Assembly: GCA_021521415.1 (NCBI GenBank)
Contig: JAIQDT010000838.1
Coordinates: 434,001 to 498,000, forward strand
Origin: Bidens hawaiensis
Taxonomy: Eukaryota > Streptophyta > Magnoliopsida > Asterales > Asteraceae
DNA length: 64,000 bases
Direction: 5' to 3'
Part shown: piece by piece, positions 23,046 to 34,717 of the stretch
Layout: the number at the start of each line of letters is the position of its first letter
Numbering within the stretch: the stretch's first letter is position 1
Translations under genes and position numbers: made by a program
The notes under the pieces: model-generated
The model's database searches: none
Seen by the model: the letters and a program-made list of their open reading frames with translations, nothing else
Told to the model about the DNA's origin: nothing

Positions 23046-25693
23046 TGTGACATTTGTGACAAAATCGAGTATACCTTTGTATTTGTTTATCGAATTAGCG
23101 ATTAACTGCTTATTGCGTAGCGAGCAAACGTTTAACCGAATGGGTCTGTTTATGACCCAGATATCCCGAGGGGCCATCTATATGTGATATATGTTTAATA
23201 TAAGCCAACGTATTAATATTATGTCCTTAGTACGATAGCAAACCAGTTAAACGAAAATATGCTCGTTTAACTACCCGCTATGAATTTAAACGCAAAAGAT
23301 AGTTACGAAACAAGCATTGTATCATCGATTAAGATGAAAAAGACTTACAAAACACTTAGTTGGAATGTTTTAAGCGATCCATGAAAATATTTTCGATTTT
23401 TATGAACAAATAGTAGCTTTTTCTAAATTTACAATAAATTAGCCGAAAAACACTCGTTTTCTCACTGTTTGTCGTACCCGATAAATTTTTCGCACCAAAA
23501 ACCGAACCCGAAATAAATTTGGCTCTAGATTTTCACGTTTCAGCATACAAATCAAGGAAAATAGGCTAAAATGGGCCTAAGGTAGCCCAACCCATGTTCT
23601 AGACGCTAGGGGCTTAACCCCCCCCCCCCCATTAAGCATTCATTTCTTTTATATATAATGTTAAGAGATATTTCACAACTTATGAACATAAATTTTGGAC
23701 GTCTCTTTAATATTAAGCTGAAATCCCAAGATACACAAGGTAAGTGACCTTAAATCATTCATTTGAACCTTGTTTAACCATGTTTGATAACACCTAAACA
23801 TAGTTTAATTACAAAAATCGTTCATAACCATTCAAAAACCCTAAAAATGATTCATAAACATATTTTGATCCTATAAATGGTTAGGAATCTGAATTAATAT
23901 CTTTGTTGGCCATAAACACGGATTAGAGGGTTTAAACGACGTTTTTACGGTTCAAAAGTTCGATTTAAAGCCCTAACCGAAACCCTAGCTTTCAAGACTG
24001 TTATGTTGATGACACATGCTTGGTTTGTGATATAGGACCTGTACTTAGCTTGTATAGAAGCACGAGAACCCGGAAATTGGATTAAGAAAGCGAAAACTGG
24101 TGAAAACCACAAAGGTAATGCCGAAATGCTCGATTACGGGCTGTTTAGGATTCGATTGTGATTTGCATATTTTTAGGTCATGAAAATTTTTAAGGACATC
24201 AGGGACCATATCAGTGAGTTCCTATCCAAATTTGGTAATATTTTAACCATCCGAGAATATTTGGCGAATTCATTACCAATATGGGGAGTTTATTTGAGAA
24301 AAATAGTTAAAATGCTTGAAAAATTATGAAATTTTGAGGAGAAATCAGATTTGGTATATTATGATTACATCTGAAATTTGGGGTCATTTGGGAAATCCTA
24401 AATACGTTTTGTGCATTCACGCTTATTTGAATTTTTCAAGGTCATATTTTGCTCGAAAATGATATTTGGCTAGATTGTTAGCTTCTAGAATTAATACAGG
24501 TTATTTTGGATAGTGTTTTTGTCACTTAAGAATTTTAGCAGATTTTTCGGAAATCATTTGGTATAAACGAATGATTTTTGGGCTAAATATAGCATATAAA
24601 ATGATTTTTTATAAATTTATAAATCGGTAAATAATTCCAAAAATATTTTTATAAAAATATAAACAATTTATTTGATAAGTGGCCAAATTTTCATAATCTA
24701 ATGATTAACGGATAATTAATTTTTCTAATTTGAAAATTAAACAAAATTAATTCTGACGAAAACCGGAAAGTTCGGGATTAACGAACCTGTTGGAATATTA
24801 GAAAATCAAGAATGATCAAAAAGCATATTTTCGGATTAATTATGTAAAAACAAACTTTTTGTGAGAAATCCGGACAATTTGGATAGATTGTGCGCGTTTT
24901 TCTCCAAATCAAATTGAATAAATGGAAACGAGCCCCGTAGCAAATCCAGACCCCTAAATTGTGATCTTTCTTTATAACTTAATCATTTTATCAACTAACA
25001 CGTTTACCCAAGTTTACATCCCCATAAATGTTTTCCAAACACATAAACGAGCAACTTGGCCCAGCTGGTAAAACGGGGAAACTGAGCCAAGTTCGATTTT
25101 AAACATTAGACATTGAACAACATCATAATCTAAGCCTATTGACACTTTCTGGATGTTAAAGCCACATCCAGACTAGCTCTACAGCCCAGCTTAGCATAAA
25201 TATTATAATAATATTAAAATATTAATATTATTATAATATGGACTATAGGGACTATGTGATAGTAAGGGAAACGAACCCCAAGCTGATCTCGCACTGAGTG
25301 CCTACAAAACTGTGAGTTTTATGACCCCTCTTTTCAAACTTTTTACAAACTTTTGGAGTGAAAAGTGTGTTTATAAACATTATCTATATGAAAACGGTTC
25401 AGGATATAAATTATCTAAACATGTACATATGAAAAGTCCCTACAAACATAATGATTGACTCCGTGCTGATGAATGGTGATTATTATCGTTGATTGATATA
25501 TTAAGTGAAGATAGTACAAATGACAAAACATAATGAAATTACACATGATAACATGTTTATACAAATAGGTTATGTAATGTTAAACATAACTAATTTGGGA
25601 ATAACATGGTCTGTAATGGCCACGGGGGTAACGTGGTCTGTGATGATCATAGCGTTATTGTGGGCGGAAGGGGGGCCACAATAGTGCCAAACT

Positions 25694-25790
25694 AAAGTTG
25701 AGTATGGCCTATGAGCCTAGTTCTGCTGCAACTTACTAAACTAAAGTTGAGTATGGCCTATGAGCCAAGTTATGTCGCAACTAAACAAAC
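25694..25790. repeat. 48/49-bp minisatellite, two units
   Basis: Units begin at 25694 and 25743; the same unit as at 2430-2717. Confidence 0.85.
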
Positions 25791-25883
25791 TATCTTGATT
25801 ATGACATGAATGCCAATAAAATATTGTGGTTATGTATATTGTAGGCTGAAAGGGAGCCACAGTGATTGGTGATACGTGATAAA

Positions 25884-25887
<4 letters not shown>

Positions 25888-25926
<39 letters not shown>
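25888..25926. repeat. (TA)n microsatellite
   Basis: TA run homologous to 2820-2843, longer here. Confidence 0.9.
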
Positions 25927-25932
<6 letters not shown>

Positions 25933-26302
25933 CCTACTATGTGGATAGGCGTAGGGAATCCTATGTGTAGAAAATACTAATTGTTTGTGTATACAATGTG
26001 TAATGTTTGAGTTTACGTGGAACCATTGTGGTCGGAAGAGGGATCATAGTGGTTGATTTTACGTGGAATCGCTGTCAGTTACGTGTCTGGTTTGTGATCG
26101 ATGCTGTGAGCATTTGAGTTAGAAGTAAAGTAGTTGAAGAGCTAGTTTTGATTGTACCACATAGTTTGTAAAAGATGTTAGAACGATGTAATATATTATA
26201 AATTAGTTAGTAATGTTTCTTTATGAACAATGCATTTGATAACAGTTGTATCTGTTACATTTCGGTTTTACGCTTTCGCAAATCGCTTAACGGGGTGTGA
26301 CA

Positions 26303-26307
26303 CATGT
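26303..26307. other. target site duplication, right
   Basis: CATGT, matching 23041-23045. Confidence 0.95.
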
Positions 26308-26340
26308 GAAAACTCTTGCTTGCTTTAATAGTATACTAAT

Positions 26341-26968
26341 ATGAGATACGAATTATGATTTACATTTTTAGTCAAAATCAGCCCAAAACCACCTACTAGA
26401 TTTGATTCTAGTTGAGGTTGACCACCTTTGATTGATTTTTAATAGGCAAAGTGAAAGAAACTCCCCTCGACGACATACCTGTAGCAACCTACTTTTACAA
26501 CATTGATTTTACATAATAAACAAAAGATCAAGCCCTATAGACCTTAAACCTGTTAAATCAACCAGGTTACGCTTTGCTACGGTTTAAGCAGGGTTTCTCA
26601 TATAAATTTACATTACAACATCACAAAAAATGAAAGCAACAAGTTCAAAAATCATAAACAGAATTTAACCAACAAGGATGAAATTTCACAAGGGTTTATG
26701 GTAGCAACATAATATAACGAGATACATATCACAATTCTTCCCACCAAACAAAAACAAGGTGGGTTCCCAACCAAACCAACATACATATCTCAACTCTCCA
26801 AAACAAATAAAACAAAAATTAAAAACATCAACCCTTATTATTATAATTTATAAGTCTAAAAACCCTTTTCAAACTGTTGATTTACCACAAAATTGAACCT
26901 TTTGGTTTATTTGATTAATCCATAATTCAAAGAGAACATAATTTAACTGCAATTTTATCTAAAAGAAA
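26341..26968. repeat. block C, copy 3
   Basis: Third copy of block C; the 33 bases before it (26308-26340) finish B4. Confidence 0.8.
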
Positions 26969-27430
26969 GGATACCTTAAACAGGTCCAGTGAAAGAGGGA
27001 GACGAGGAGGTGGAAATGATAGCAGCTGGCTATGGTTTCATTATTTGGATTTTAAGCTAAAACAAAGAAAGGAAAGGAAATGAAAAGAGGTGTGTTTTCG
27101 GAAGGAAATGGAAGGAAACAACAAAAAAAGTGTAAAATGATGTTTTAAGAGTAAAATGGAAGGATAGTGTTTCTTTTCAAATTGGAAGGAAGGGATAGGA
27201 AAGGAAAAGAAAAGAGTAGAATGGAAAGAAAAAACTTTAGATTCTTTTCTATTCCATTCTTTTGGTAAAGGAACTACGGAAAACAACGTTAATGTGAATG
27301 TGGATGCATTTGTGGAGGAAGCAGTTCATTACGAATCATGTGTTATAAAATTCTAAAATGGGTCCATGTCTCACATGATATTCAATATTGATTTATTTTA
27401 ATGGCTAGAAATTAGGATAATAGGAAATAG
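26969..27430. repeat. block B, copy 5 (truncated)
   Basis: Ends at ATAGGAAATAG where the minus-strand LTR begins; the last 70 or so bases of block B are absent. Confidence 0.8.
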
Positions 27431-27431
27431 T

Positions 27432-27784
27432 TGTAAGTCCCGAGACAGGGTCTTTCAATGTCATATCAGTAACTCAATGATTAGGCGGAAACTAATCACC
27501 AAGATGATTCTATGTTGCAAACACAAACACAAATAAACACGATGAACAAGCTTCGAAACACACGTATATTAATACGTCGGGTGCTTAAGCCCTTAACAAC
27601 TTACACGGGTGAATATAAACTTTTACGAACAACCCTAACTTTTTTAACACATATCCTATATATAGACTACCATCTAGGACCAATACAACCAAAATCTCAC
27701 CGAGATCAAATGATCTCGGTTTACATATAAAAGCCCAACTAAGCTTAACAATACAAAGCATAAACCACAAAATACAACCCAACA
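27432..27784 (-). mobile_element. copia-type 3' LTR, minus strand (353 bp)
   Basis: Read on the minus strand it runs TGTTGGGTTG to GGGACTTACA and is preceded by the purine tract CCAAGGGGGAGAA (27786-27798). A TATA-like TATATATAG lies at 27656-27664. The 478 bp to its right (27785-28262) are internal, non-coding sequence upstream of the tract; no gene is visible there. Confidence 0.75.
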
Positions 27785-27785
27785 T

Positions 27786-27798
27786 TCTCCCCCTTGGT
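27786..27798 (-). other. polypurine tract, minus strand
   Basis: Complement of TCTCCCCCTTGG, next to the LTR start. Confidence 0.75.
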
Positions 27799-28262
27799 TT
27801 ATTGTTTGATTACAGCCATCCTCAAAACATCAATCGTAGATATTTAACATGCATCCATTTCTTTATTCCTTCCGTCGTATATACTGTGGCTTCAAAATAG
27901 ACACTTGGAAGTTGAGTGTCTTATTTAGTTCCTTTATTCTGGTAATATTGACGCTGGCTCACAATCCGGCACAAGTCATGCTACTTCCCAACAGAAGTAG
28001 ATATACATGACATTTGTTAATGAAAACAGTAGAAAATATTAGGTTTGATTGACTCAGAAACGTCAAATACGATATGTTTTTGGTAGAACCAAATGATCCT
28101 CGGTCACGGTTTGACCGAGAATTCTTCAAGGTGTCCTTTAACCAATCTGGTTGATCAAGAGAAGTTGGTCAGTCCATGCCGAAAGCCTTTGAACACAACC
28201 CATCTTCTTCTCCGTATCACCAATCACCATTGATGACTAAACCTGCAACTGGAGACAAAAAC

Positions 28263-28801
28263 TGTGAGACCCGAGCCCATGTGCGGAAGCGTGAATAGTA
28301 GGTATTAACGGAGGATCTCGGATCTGAGCTAGGATCGAATCAACAACATGTATTCACTCTTGAAAGATCTATGGACGGATGTGGAAAGTTTGATTCGATT
28401 AACAATCAATAATAGGATAAACAATTGTAATCGAAACACAAATAGATAGATGCAGTAGTATGATTTCATTAATCAAAAGATGGTCACAAAGAACACTCAT
28501 ACATACATACATAATCATAAAAGTTCGGCCACCCGAGAAGAGCTCTTCCCCGGGGGCAAACTCTCAAATAAAACAAATACACACACCATGAAACACATGA
28601 CCTAATCATCTATTTATAGTGGTCTTGTGCCTTGGTCTTCACTACATCCGCCTCTTGGATAAGACCAAACAAATAATATAAAAATAATAATTCACCCAAA
28701 ACGTCTTCAACACTCGTCATTTTTCTCTGTCGACTTGCATTTAATATTTATTATAAACGAGTAACGATTCGATGCGTTGGTCTAAAATATAAAACCCAAC
28801 A
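28263..28801 (-). mobile_element. second copia-type 3' LTR, minus strand (539 bp)
   Basis: Minus strand: TGTTGGGTTT to CGGGTCTCACA, preceded by the purine tract TAAGGGGGAGA at 28803-28812. A TATA box (TATAAATA on the minus strand) is at 28611-28618. No PBS follows its end, so it is a 3' LTR sitting in the body of the element whose LTR is 27432-27784. It differs from that LTR in sequence. Confidence 0.75.
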
Positions 28802-29855
28802 ATCTCCCCCTTAGACCGATGCCATCGAATCACTTTCATGATCATCTCATAACCTGATGCCTTTCATTTAAATTCTCCCCCTCACAATAAGAATCTCCCG
28901 TTGTCCATTTAGACCATCTTCTCTTTTATCTCATTTGGATATAGTTATATGGGCATAAGAATGAGGCTTCAAACTCTAATAATCGGAATCGTGTCAATCG
29001 GTCATCACGAAAGGAAATAAACTCGGTATGATCATCAAATAATCCAACGTTCTTCAAAAGCTTGTCTCTTTCTTTGCAAACTCCCATCAAACCTTTCCCG
29101 AATTAAGAACCAAATTCGGAATCAAACTATTACCCGTTCTTGTATTTCAAGTGACTTCTTTTCTTAGGAAAAGATTGCAACTATTTATACGTACTAAGAA
29201 ATCCAAGAACTCACAAACCAACAAACGTCTTTGAAGAAAATCGAATTGTGAATCGATCTTAAGCATATTTTCCTTTACATGCGTCTTAGACTTGATTTGA
29301 AGCTAATAATTTGCAATGAAATTTATAGAGTTTTTCTCTCCCAATTTCGTTGCAATTATCTTTAACGAATGTGTCTTCACATCAAGTGCGGGTGAAAACA
29401 TGAAGCTCTTCAATTTCAACAATCTTGACCATCTCTATCAAGAATTGTTGATAAAATTCAAAATACATGAAATAAAGTGCTACTTTTGTGGTTGATAGTT
29501 GACGTTTGACTCGGTCAACTCATGAAATGACCCGGAAAAATCAACCATCTTGATCTTGTAAGCACCTTGTTGAAGTCGTGAAGTTTTGGTGAATTTTGCC
29601 CAATTTTTGTTCAAAAATATTCAAAAATGACCAAAATGCCCCTCGTTGACCCGGCACGGTCAACATTTGAGTTGACCAGAAAAGTCACTTCCAAACAGTC
29701 ACTCAAACTTGGGTAAACATTTTTCGTTTAGAGCACATGGTCAAAAAGTCAACGGATAAGCGAATATTAAGTCTTCTCTTAATCTTGGCTTGTTTGACTT
29801 TAGAAAGTCAACTGCATAAAAAATCCAAAACATTCTTCAAAAACTTGTAATTTGT
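28802..29855 (-). other. non-coding 3' region of the minus-strand element
   Basis: No usable open frame. 29500-29830 holds about ten TTGAC/GTCAA words, several as TTGACC/GGTCAA. The join to the TCGAGCA-bearing sequence at about 29855 is abrupt. Confidence 0.5.
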
Positions 29856-30720
29856 TTACGAGCATGGATTTTCAGTTCATGAGCACACAGCACAGATAAG
29901 TCCTTTAAATCCCTTCATGAGCATACCCAAATAAAGATATGCTCGTGAGTAAAGGTGTGCTCGAGGGTAAAAGATATGCTTAGTGAGTGATCATTAAGGT
30001 TTTCTTCACGAGCATGCTCGTGAGCAAAGGCATGCTCGAGACACACCTGTAATCTAACCCTACTCGACTATGCATCATGCTCGAGATACTTAGAAATATA
30101 TCATGCCAATACTCTATGCTCGAGATGCATTCCTAATAGTGTTAGAACCTTTCCTCGACTCACTTAGATTGCTACAGCTCAATGTGCTCGATGTACCCTT
30201 ATGCTCGAAAGCCTTAGCATATCAAATCTTTCCTATGCCTATACTCGAACGCACAACCTAAGTGTCTAGCTCACAAGTTTGCTCGGACTACTTAATAATG
30301 TGATTCGTTTACTTAAACTCGAACTTTCATACCAAAACACCTAGCACACATTTATGCTCGAAGACTTAGGTCTTACAACTCATCATTCAATCATGCTCGA
30401 AACACATAACGAAAATTTTCACATCATAGCAGGTGCTCGTAAGTAAGATGCATGCTCGAAACTCTTAATAACAAATTGTCATGTCATCAGAATGCTCGAA
30501 GGTAAGATGCATGCTCGAAACACTTGTTAGCAAATTTTCATGAGATGCATGCTTGAATTTCTGAATAATAATTTTTCAGATTATCAGTATGCTCAAAAGT
30601 AACATTCATGCTCGAACCACATAGATGAATCATGCAGGTCACGTAGTGTACTCAAAGCAGTGGAACACAAGCAAGCACAGTTTCTTTGCTCGAAACACTT
30701 AATTGATTTTTCAATTCAGT
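29856..30720 (-). repeat. TCGAGCA motif cluster, minus-strand copia remnant
   Basis: About 17 TGCTCG on the plus strand (TCGAGCA family read on minus). Many carry the extended form TGCTCGAAAYACTTA, for example near 30445, 30505 and 30683. It corresponds to 8760-9530 read backwards; the promoter and gene that should follow are missing to the left. Confidence 0.85.
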
Positions 30721-31084
30721 TTGATGATCACAACTGTTATGTCACAAATCTCTGACCTGATCATTCATGTTTTGTACTCAAAATTTCAACTTTTCATTAA
30801 GGATGATCATTTCAGAACAGTGAGTTGAATTGAGCAATTGTTTAAGGAGAAATGAGAGAACACATTCCAGTGGAACATTCTATTGAAAACCATTTCATAG
30901 TAAGATCTCAACATGGAATCAGACTATTTAAGACAAGATCACACCACTTCATGGTCAGTGTTATTATGACTTGAGTCAGGTTGACAGCAGGTATACTTAG
31001 CATAATGGTCATTGCTCTCTGTGATACATTTAAGATTCAATTAGAGCATAAGTTAAGAATGGTTATCACTATATTTTCAGGTTG
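30721..31084 (-). other. spacer, equivalent to 8343-8600
   Basis: Non-coding; aligns in reverse complement with the start of copy A. Confidence 0.6.
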
Positions 31085-31800
31085 CTTCTAATCTCTTCTC
31101 AAAGCTTATTTAGCTTTCTCCAAATCACCCCGAATTGACTTCAACCCCCTGATGCCCTGGTCAAAATTGATTTTTGTATAATAGAGCAGTTACTTATTTA
31201 TATATTTGTCTTAGATAACAGACTGTAAGGTTGAACGTTGGACTTACATGCCATCCAGACGTATATGCCTTACATTCAGGGTGTTTAGGACTTATTTGGA
31301 TGCCCCACCCATGTAGTTCTCTTAGTGCCCCTTAAGTCATGATATATGATAAATTATTTCTTTATACTATTTTTGATTCTTTAGAATTTTTTTCAATAAC
31401 TATCTTTTTCTTTTCTTTTGAGAAATTTGCTATATAGCAATAATTTATTTCTGCTCAAATACTCAGTAAATATTTTGTTAGACCAGAAACACCAACAGGC
31501 TCGTGTATGATTGGATAATAACCTTTCTGCCTATCATTCGGAGAGATATGCTAGAGAGCATACCTTATCTTCCAATGTTTCACCACATCATACTTAGCAG
31601 ATTTAGATTTATATCACATATGACAACTACAGACTATGGAAAGCTACCATACAATGCCAATGACTGTACTCAAAGCCTTTTTAAACTTATAATCCATGGG
31701 TTGGTTATCTTAAACAGTTTTCTATCACTTCCCAAAGGTTGGATACTATTTCTATCCAAAAGCTTTGAACCTTCTTTAAGGTTTATAACTGGATAATTTT
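31085..31800 (-). other. conserved non-coding block downstream of copia pol
   Basis: Shares long stretches with 44118-44755 in another copia family: TCTTCTCAAAGCTTATTT, CATTCAGGGTGTTTAGGACT, GCCCCACCC and TTCGGAGAGAT. Neither copy encodes a clear protein on the pol strand; on the opposite strand a short frame with YDWIITFLPIIRRD is shared. Confidence 0.7.
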
Positions 31801-31984
31801 ATCATATCTCTTATGAGATCACCAAAAACAGTGTTGCTTAGTTAAAATTATTTCACAATTTCAAAAATCATTTTTTCTGAAAATTCATTTTAAGGATAGA
31901 TTTTGAAAGACCGTGATGTCACTTAAGCATATTTAACATGCACACACTCAACTAATGTCAAACTCATTCATTCAGACTGCAGAA

Positions 31985-32525
31985 ATCATTTAGATAATCA
32001 CAGAAGTCTGTCGAGCATGCTCAAAAGTTCATCGAACATACTCGAAAGTCAATCGAGCAACCTTAAGATTTAATCATTTCAGTGCTTGTGCTCGAAAGAC
32101 TTAGCTGCTTGCTCGAGCAGCAGACTTGTGCTTGAAATACTTAGAAAGTTTTTCACAACACATGTCCATGCTCGACCACAAGTAACACAACATTTGTGCT
32201 CGAGTTACTTGAGAAACCTCAAGTATGGTTTGTTTGTGCTCGAAGAGCATTAAACACACCATGCAACACAGAGTTATGCTCGAAATACTTGAAATTTCTC
32301 AAGGTTGACTGTTTGTGCTCGAAGAGCTCCAAACACTTCATTAAACACAGAATCATGCTCGAAGGACTTAAATGTTCTTCCAAAGCACGTTTCTATGCTC
32401 GAGCAACTAAGCTATGATGTCTGTGCTCGAAAGACTTAGAGTAGTCTTACAAGATCCTTTGCTTGTGCTCGAGGAGTAACAAGCACAATATCAAGCACAG
32501 ATTCATGCTCGAAGTACTTAGAATC
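31985..32525 (-). repeat. second TCGAGCA motif cluster just after pol
   Basis: About 14 TGCTCG words with the extended form TGCTCGAAAKACTTAG (for example near 32090, 32276, 32420, 32505). One full palindrome TGCTCGAGCA at about 32113. It lies 200 bp downstream of the end of RNase H. Confidence 0.85.
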
Positions 32526-32726
32526 ACAGAAATGCATCATGCACGCACAGATCAAAGTACCAAAAGCTGTAAATAGCAATTTCAACAAAAGTTTCACACA
32601 AGAGTAGTCACATACATGATTCATGCAATTAGAATAATCAGTTAAGCATAGCAAATCATCATGCAAACATTCAAAGTGAGTAACACAGATAATCAGTAAG
32701 CACTTCACTTAAGCACACATCCTAAA

Positions 32727-34050
32727 TCAAACTTCATCAGCATTTATCATTCCTAGGCATTTCAACAGAAAGTAAAACCTGGTTTTATCTAAAGGTTTGG
32801 TGAATAAATCAGCCAAGTTATCAGATGTGTCTACCCTTTTCATTTCTATTAAACCTTTTTCCTGACAACCCCTAATGAAATGATGTCTAATTTCAATGTG
32901 TTTAGTCTTAGAATGTTGGACTGGATTCTTAACAATAAACATAGCAGTAGTATTATCAATTAAAATAGGTGTAAGAAAGAAATTCAGACCATAATCCAGC
33001 AGTTGATTTTGAATCCACAAAACCTGTGCACAGTAGGCAGAAGCAGCAATGTACTTAGCTTCAGCAGTAGAGACTGACACTGTAGTTTGCTTCTTGCATT
33101 GCCAAGACACCAGCCTGTTCCCTAGAAACTGGCATCCTCCGGAGGTTGATTTTCTACTCATATTGCAACCATTATAGTTACTATCTGTGTAGGCCATCAA
33201 GTTAAAGGAAGGGTTCTTTGGATACCAAATCCCCAAATCTGGTTTTCCCTTTAGATATCTGAAGATCCTCTTAACTGTTAGCATATGTGAGACCTTGGGG
33301 TTAGCTTGGAATCTAGCACAGACACATACAGCAAACATAATATCTGGCTTAGATGTTGTGAGGTACATCAGTGATCCTATCTTAGCCCTATATTCATACT
33401 GGTCCACCGGCTCCCCCTTTTCTTCAGGTACCATTTTCTCATGTGTGTCCATCGGTGTAGACACTGTCTTGAAGTCTTGGCACTTGAATTTGTTAAGAAT
33501 CTCTTGTACATATTTTGATTGATTAATGAAGATTCCATCAGCTGTCTTTGCACTTGAAGTCCAAGGAAGAAATTCATTTCCCCCATTGAGCTCATCTTGT
33601 ACTTGGATTTCATTACTTGCTCAAACTCTTTGCACATTTGTTCATTTGTAGAGCCAAAGATAATGTCATCCACATACACTTGTCAATGGCTCCTCTGCAG
33701 AAGCCATTTTCCAACAAATGGTTTGACAACTCATAATACCAAGCTCTTAGTGCTTGATGCAGTCCATACAAAGCTTTGCTGAGTTTATAAACCTTGTTGG
33801 GATGAACTGGGTCTTCGAATCCTGGAGGTTGAGTGACATAGACTTCTTCGTCAATCTTTCCATTTAAGAATGCAGATTTTACATCAAGTTGATAGACTTT
33901 AATGTTCATTGACGCTGCATATGCAAGAAAGATCCTGATAGCCTCTAGTCTTGCAACTGGAGCAAAAACCTCTTCAAAGTCCACTCCTTCTTCCTGTAAG
34001 CATCCTAGAGCCACCAATCTTTCTTTATTCTTGATCACAATCAGGCACAT
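32727..34050 (-). pseudogene. copia pol fragment (RT to RNase H)
   Basis: From the right: RT with [32 protein letters not shown] and [15 protein letters not shown]; a deletion near 33680 removes the segment before [10 protein letters not shown]; a frameshift follows GLQVQ (about 33545); then TPMDTHEKM, ARFQANPKVSH, and RNase H with DSNYNGC, SRKSTSGGCQFLG, VSVSTAEAKYIAAS and HSKTKHIEIRHHFI, ending NLADLFTKPLDKTRF. Gag, protease, integrase and the start of RT are missing. The upstream edge at about 34050 abuts copy B in the opposite orientation. It is a Sirevirus-like copia by its RNase H end and the long 3' region. Confidence 0.85.
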
Positions 34051-34076
34051 ATATATTGAATAAATTTTGCTAAGTA

Positions 34077-34305
34077 CATTCGAGTACACTACAACTCGAG
34101 TATGACTCAATACTCAAGCAAGTAATATGATCATTAAACATTTGGCTAAGGCATCGAGCACCAGTCTATTCGAGCACACTGTCTCGAGTATACTAGTGCT
34201 CGAAGGCAGTATATTCCAAGTACATCGAGCAAGGGTTGTACTATGTACTCGAATACAGGGGAAGCCAGCTGTTGTTTTGGCTGTATGCTCGAGCAAGGGA
34301 GGTAC
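34077..34305 (+). repeat. TCGAGCA motif cluster, copy B
   Basis: Four CGAGCA, two TGCTCG and four CGAGTA/TACTCG in about 230 bp, ending some 75 bp before the TATA box. The part upstream of this is missing. Confidence 0.85.
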
Positions 34306-34378
34306 ATTAAATTTGAATTAAATGACAACTGTCGTGCACTAGACGACAAAAGAGGTACTGTACCACCCAAACGTTAGG

Positions 34379-34385
34379 TATAAAA
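34379..34385 (+). promoter_or_regulatory. internal promoter TATA box, copy B
   Basis: TATAAAA between CGTTAGG and GGGGGACTTAGAAA, matching 9616 in copy A. Confidence 0.7.
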
Positions 34386-34513
34386 GGGGGACTTAGAAAC
34401 TTTTTCACATATTTCTTCCTCTCCATTAAATTTGTTACTTCTTGCTTGCTCGAATACTCTAATTCTTACTCAATTACACTTCGAATATGGCCATTAGCTC
34501 TGTTTCGACTTCG

Positions 34514-34604
34514 GTAAGACATCGTTATTCAATAATCGTCACACCGATTTCAAAATTAGGGTTTGTAATTGATTTCCGAACTAATTGTTTACTTGTTTTT
34601 GCAG
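34514..34604 (+). other. leader intron 1, copy B
   Basis: GTAAGACATCG donor, TTTTTGCAG acceptor, 91 bp; homologous to 9767-9857. Confidence 0.65.
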
Positions 34605-34627
34605 GTACGCATATTACTACGGAACAG

Positions 34628-34712
34628 GTTATTGAAGACGCAATTATCATCTGACTATTCTCATATATTAGTTCTACAAATTTGTGTACTGACATATTTC
34701 CTCTTTTTGCAG
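34628..34712 (+). other. leader intron 2, copy B only
   Basis: GTTATTG donor and CTTTTTGCAG acceptor, 85 bp, sitting exactly between ACGGAACAG and AACTGATGGC. Copy A has these two exon words joined (9872-9890). Confidence 0.6.
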
Positions 34713-34717
34713 AACTG

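Larger units (their letters stand above)
23046..26302 (+). mobile_element. solo Ty3/gypsy LTR, complete (3257 bp)
   Basis: Starts TGTGACATTTGTGAC and ends GGGGTGTGACA, flanked by the 5-bp duplication CATGT. The same target occurs unoccupied in B1. It is the reference copy for the LTR at 1-3544. No gag, pol, PBS or polypurine tract is present, so the body was removed by LTR-LTR recombination. Compared with copy 1 it has two rather than six 48-bp units and lacks the 3' hairpin segment (deletion near 26076). Confidence 0.95.
18037..27431. repeat. shuffled array of repeated blocks A, B and C
   Basis: Order: A1 (18037-18860), B1 (-19440), C1 (-20078), B2 (-20587), C2 (-21222), B3 truncated (-21462), 210 bp of other sequence, A2 (21673-22500), B4 (22501-23045 and 26308-26340, split by a solo LTR), C3 (-26968), B5 (-27430). 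Copies are visibly very similar. B+C repeats with a step near 1.15 kb. There is no coding sequence that I trust. This looks like segmental tandem duplication of one host or element segment. Confidence 0.85.

Noticed and set aside
31503..31796. 97-codon plus-strand frame in the conserved block
   Set aside because: The second copy has several stops in this frame; noted in the findings but not called a gene.
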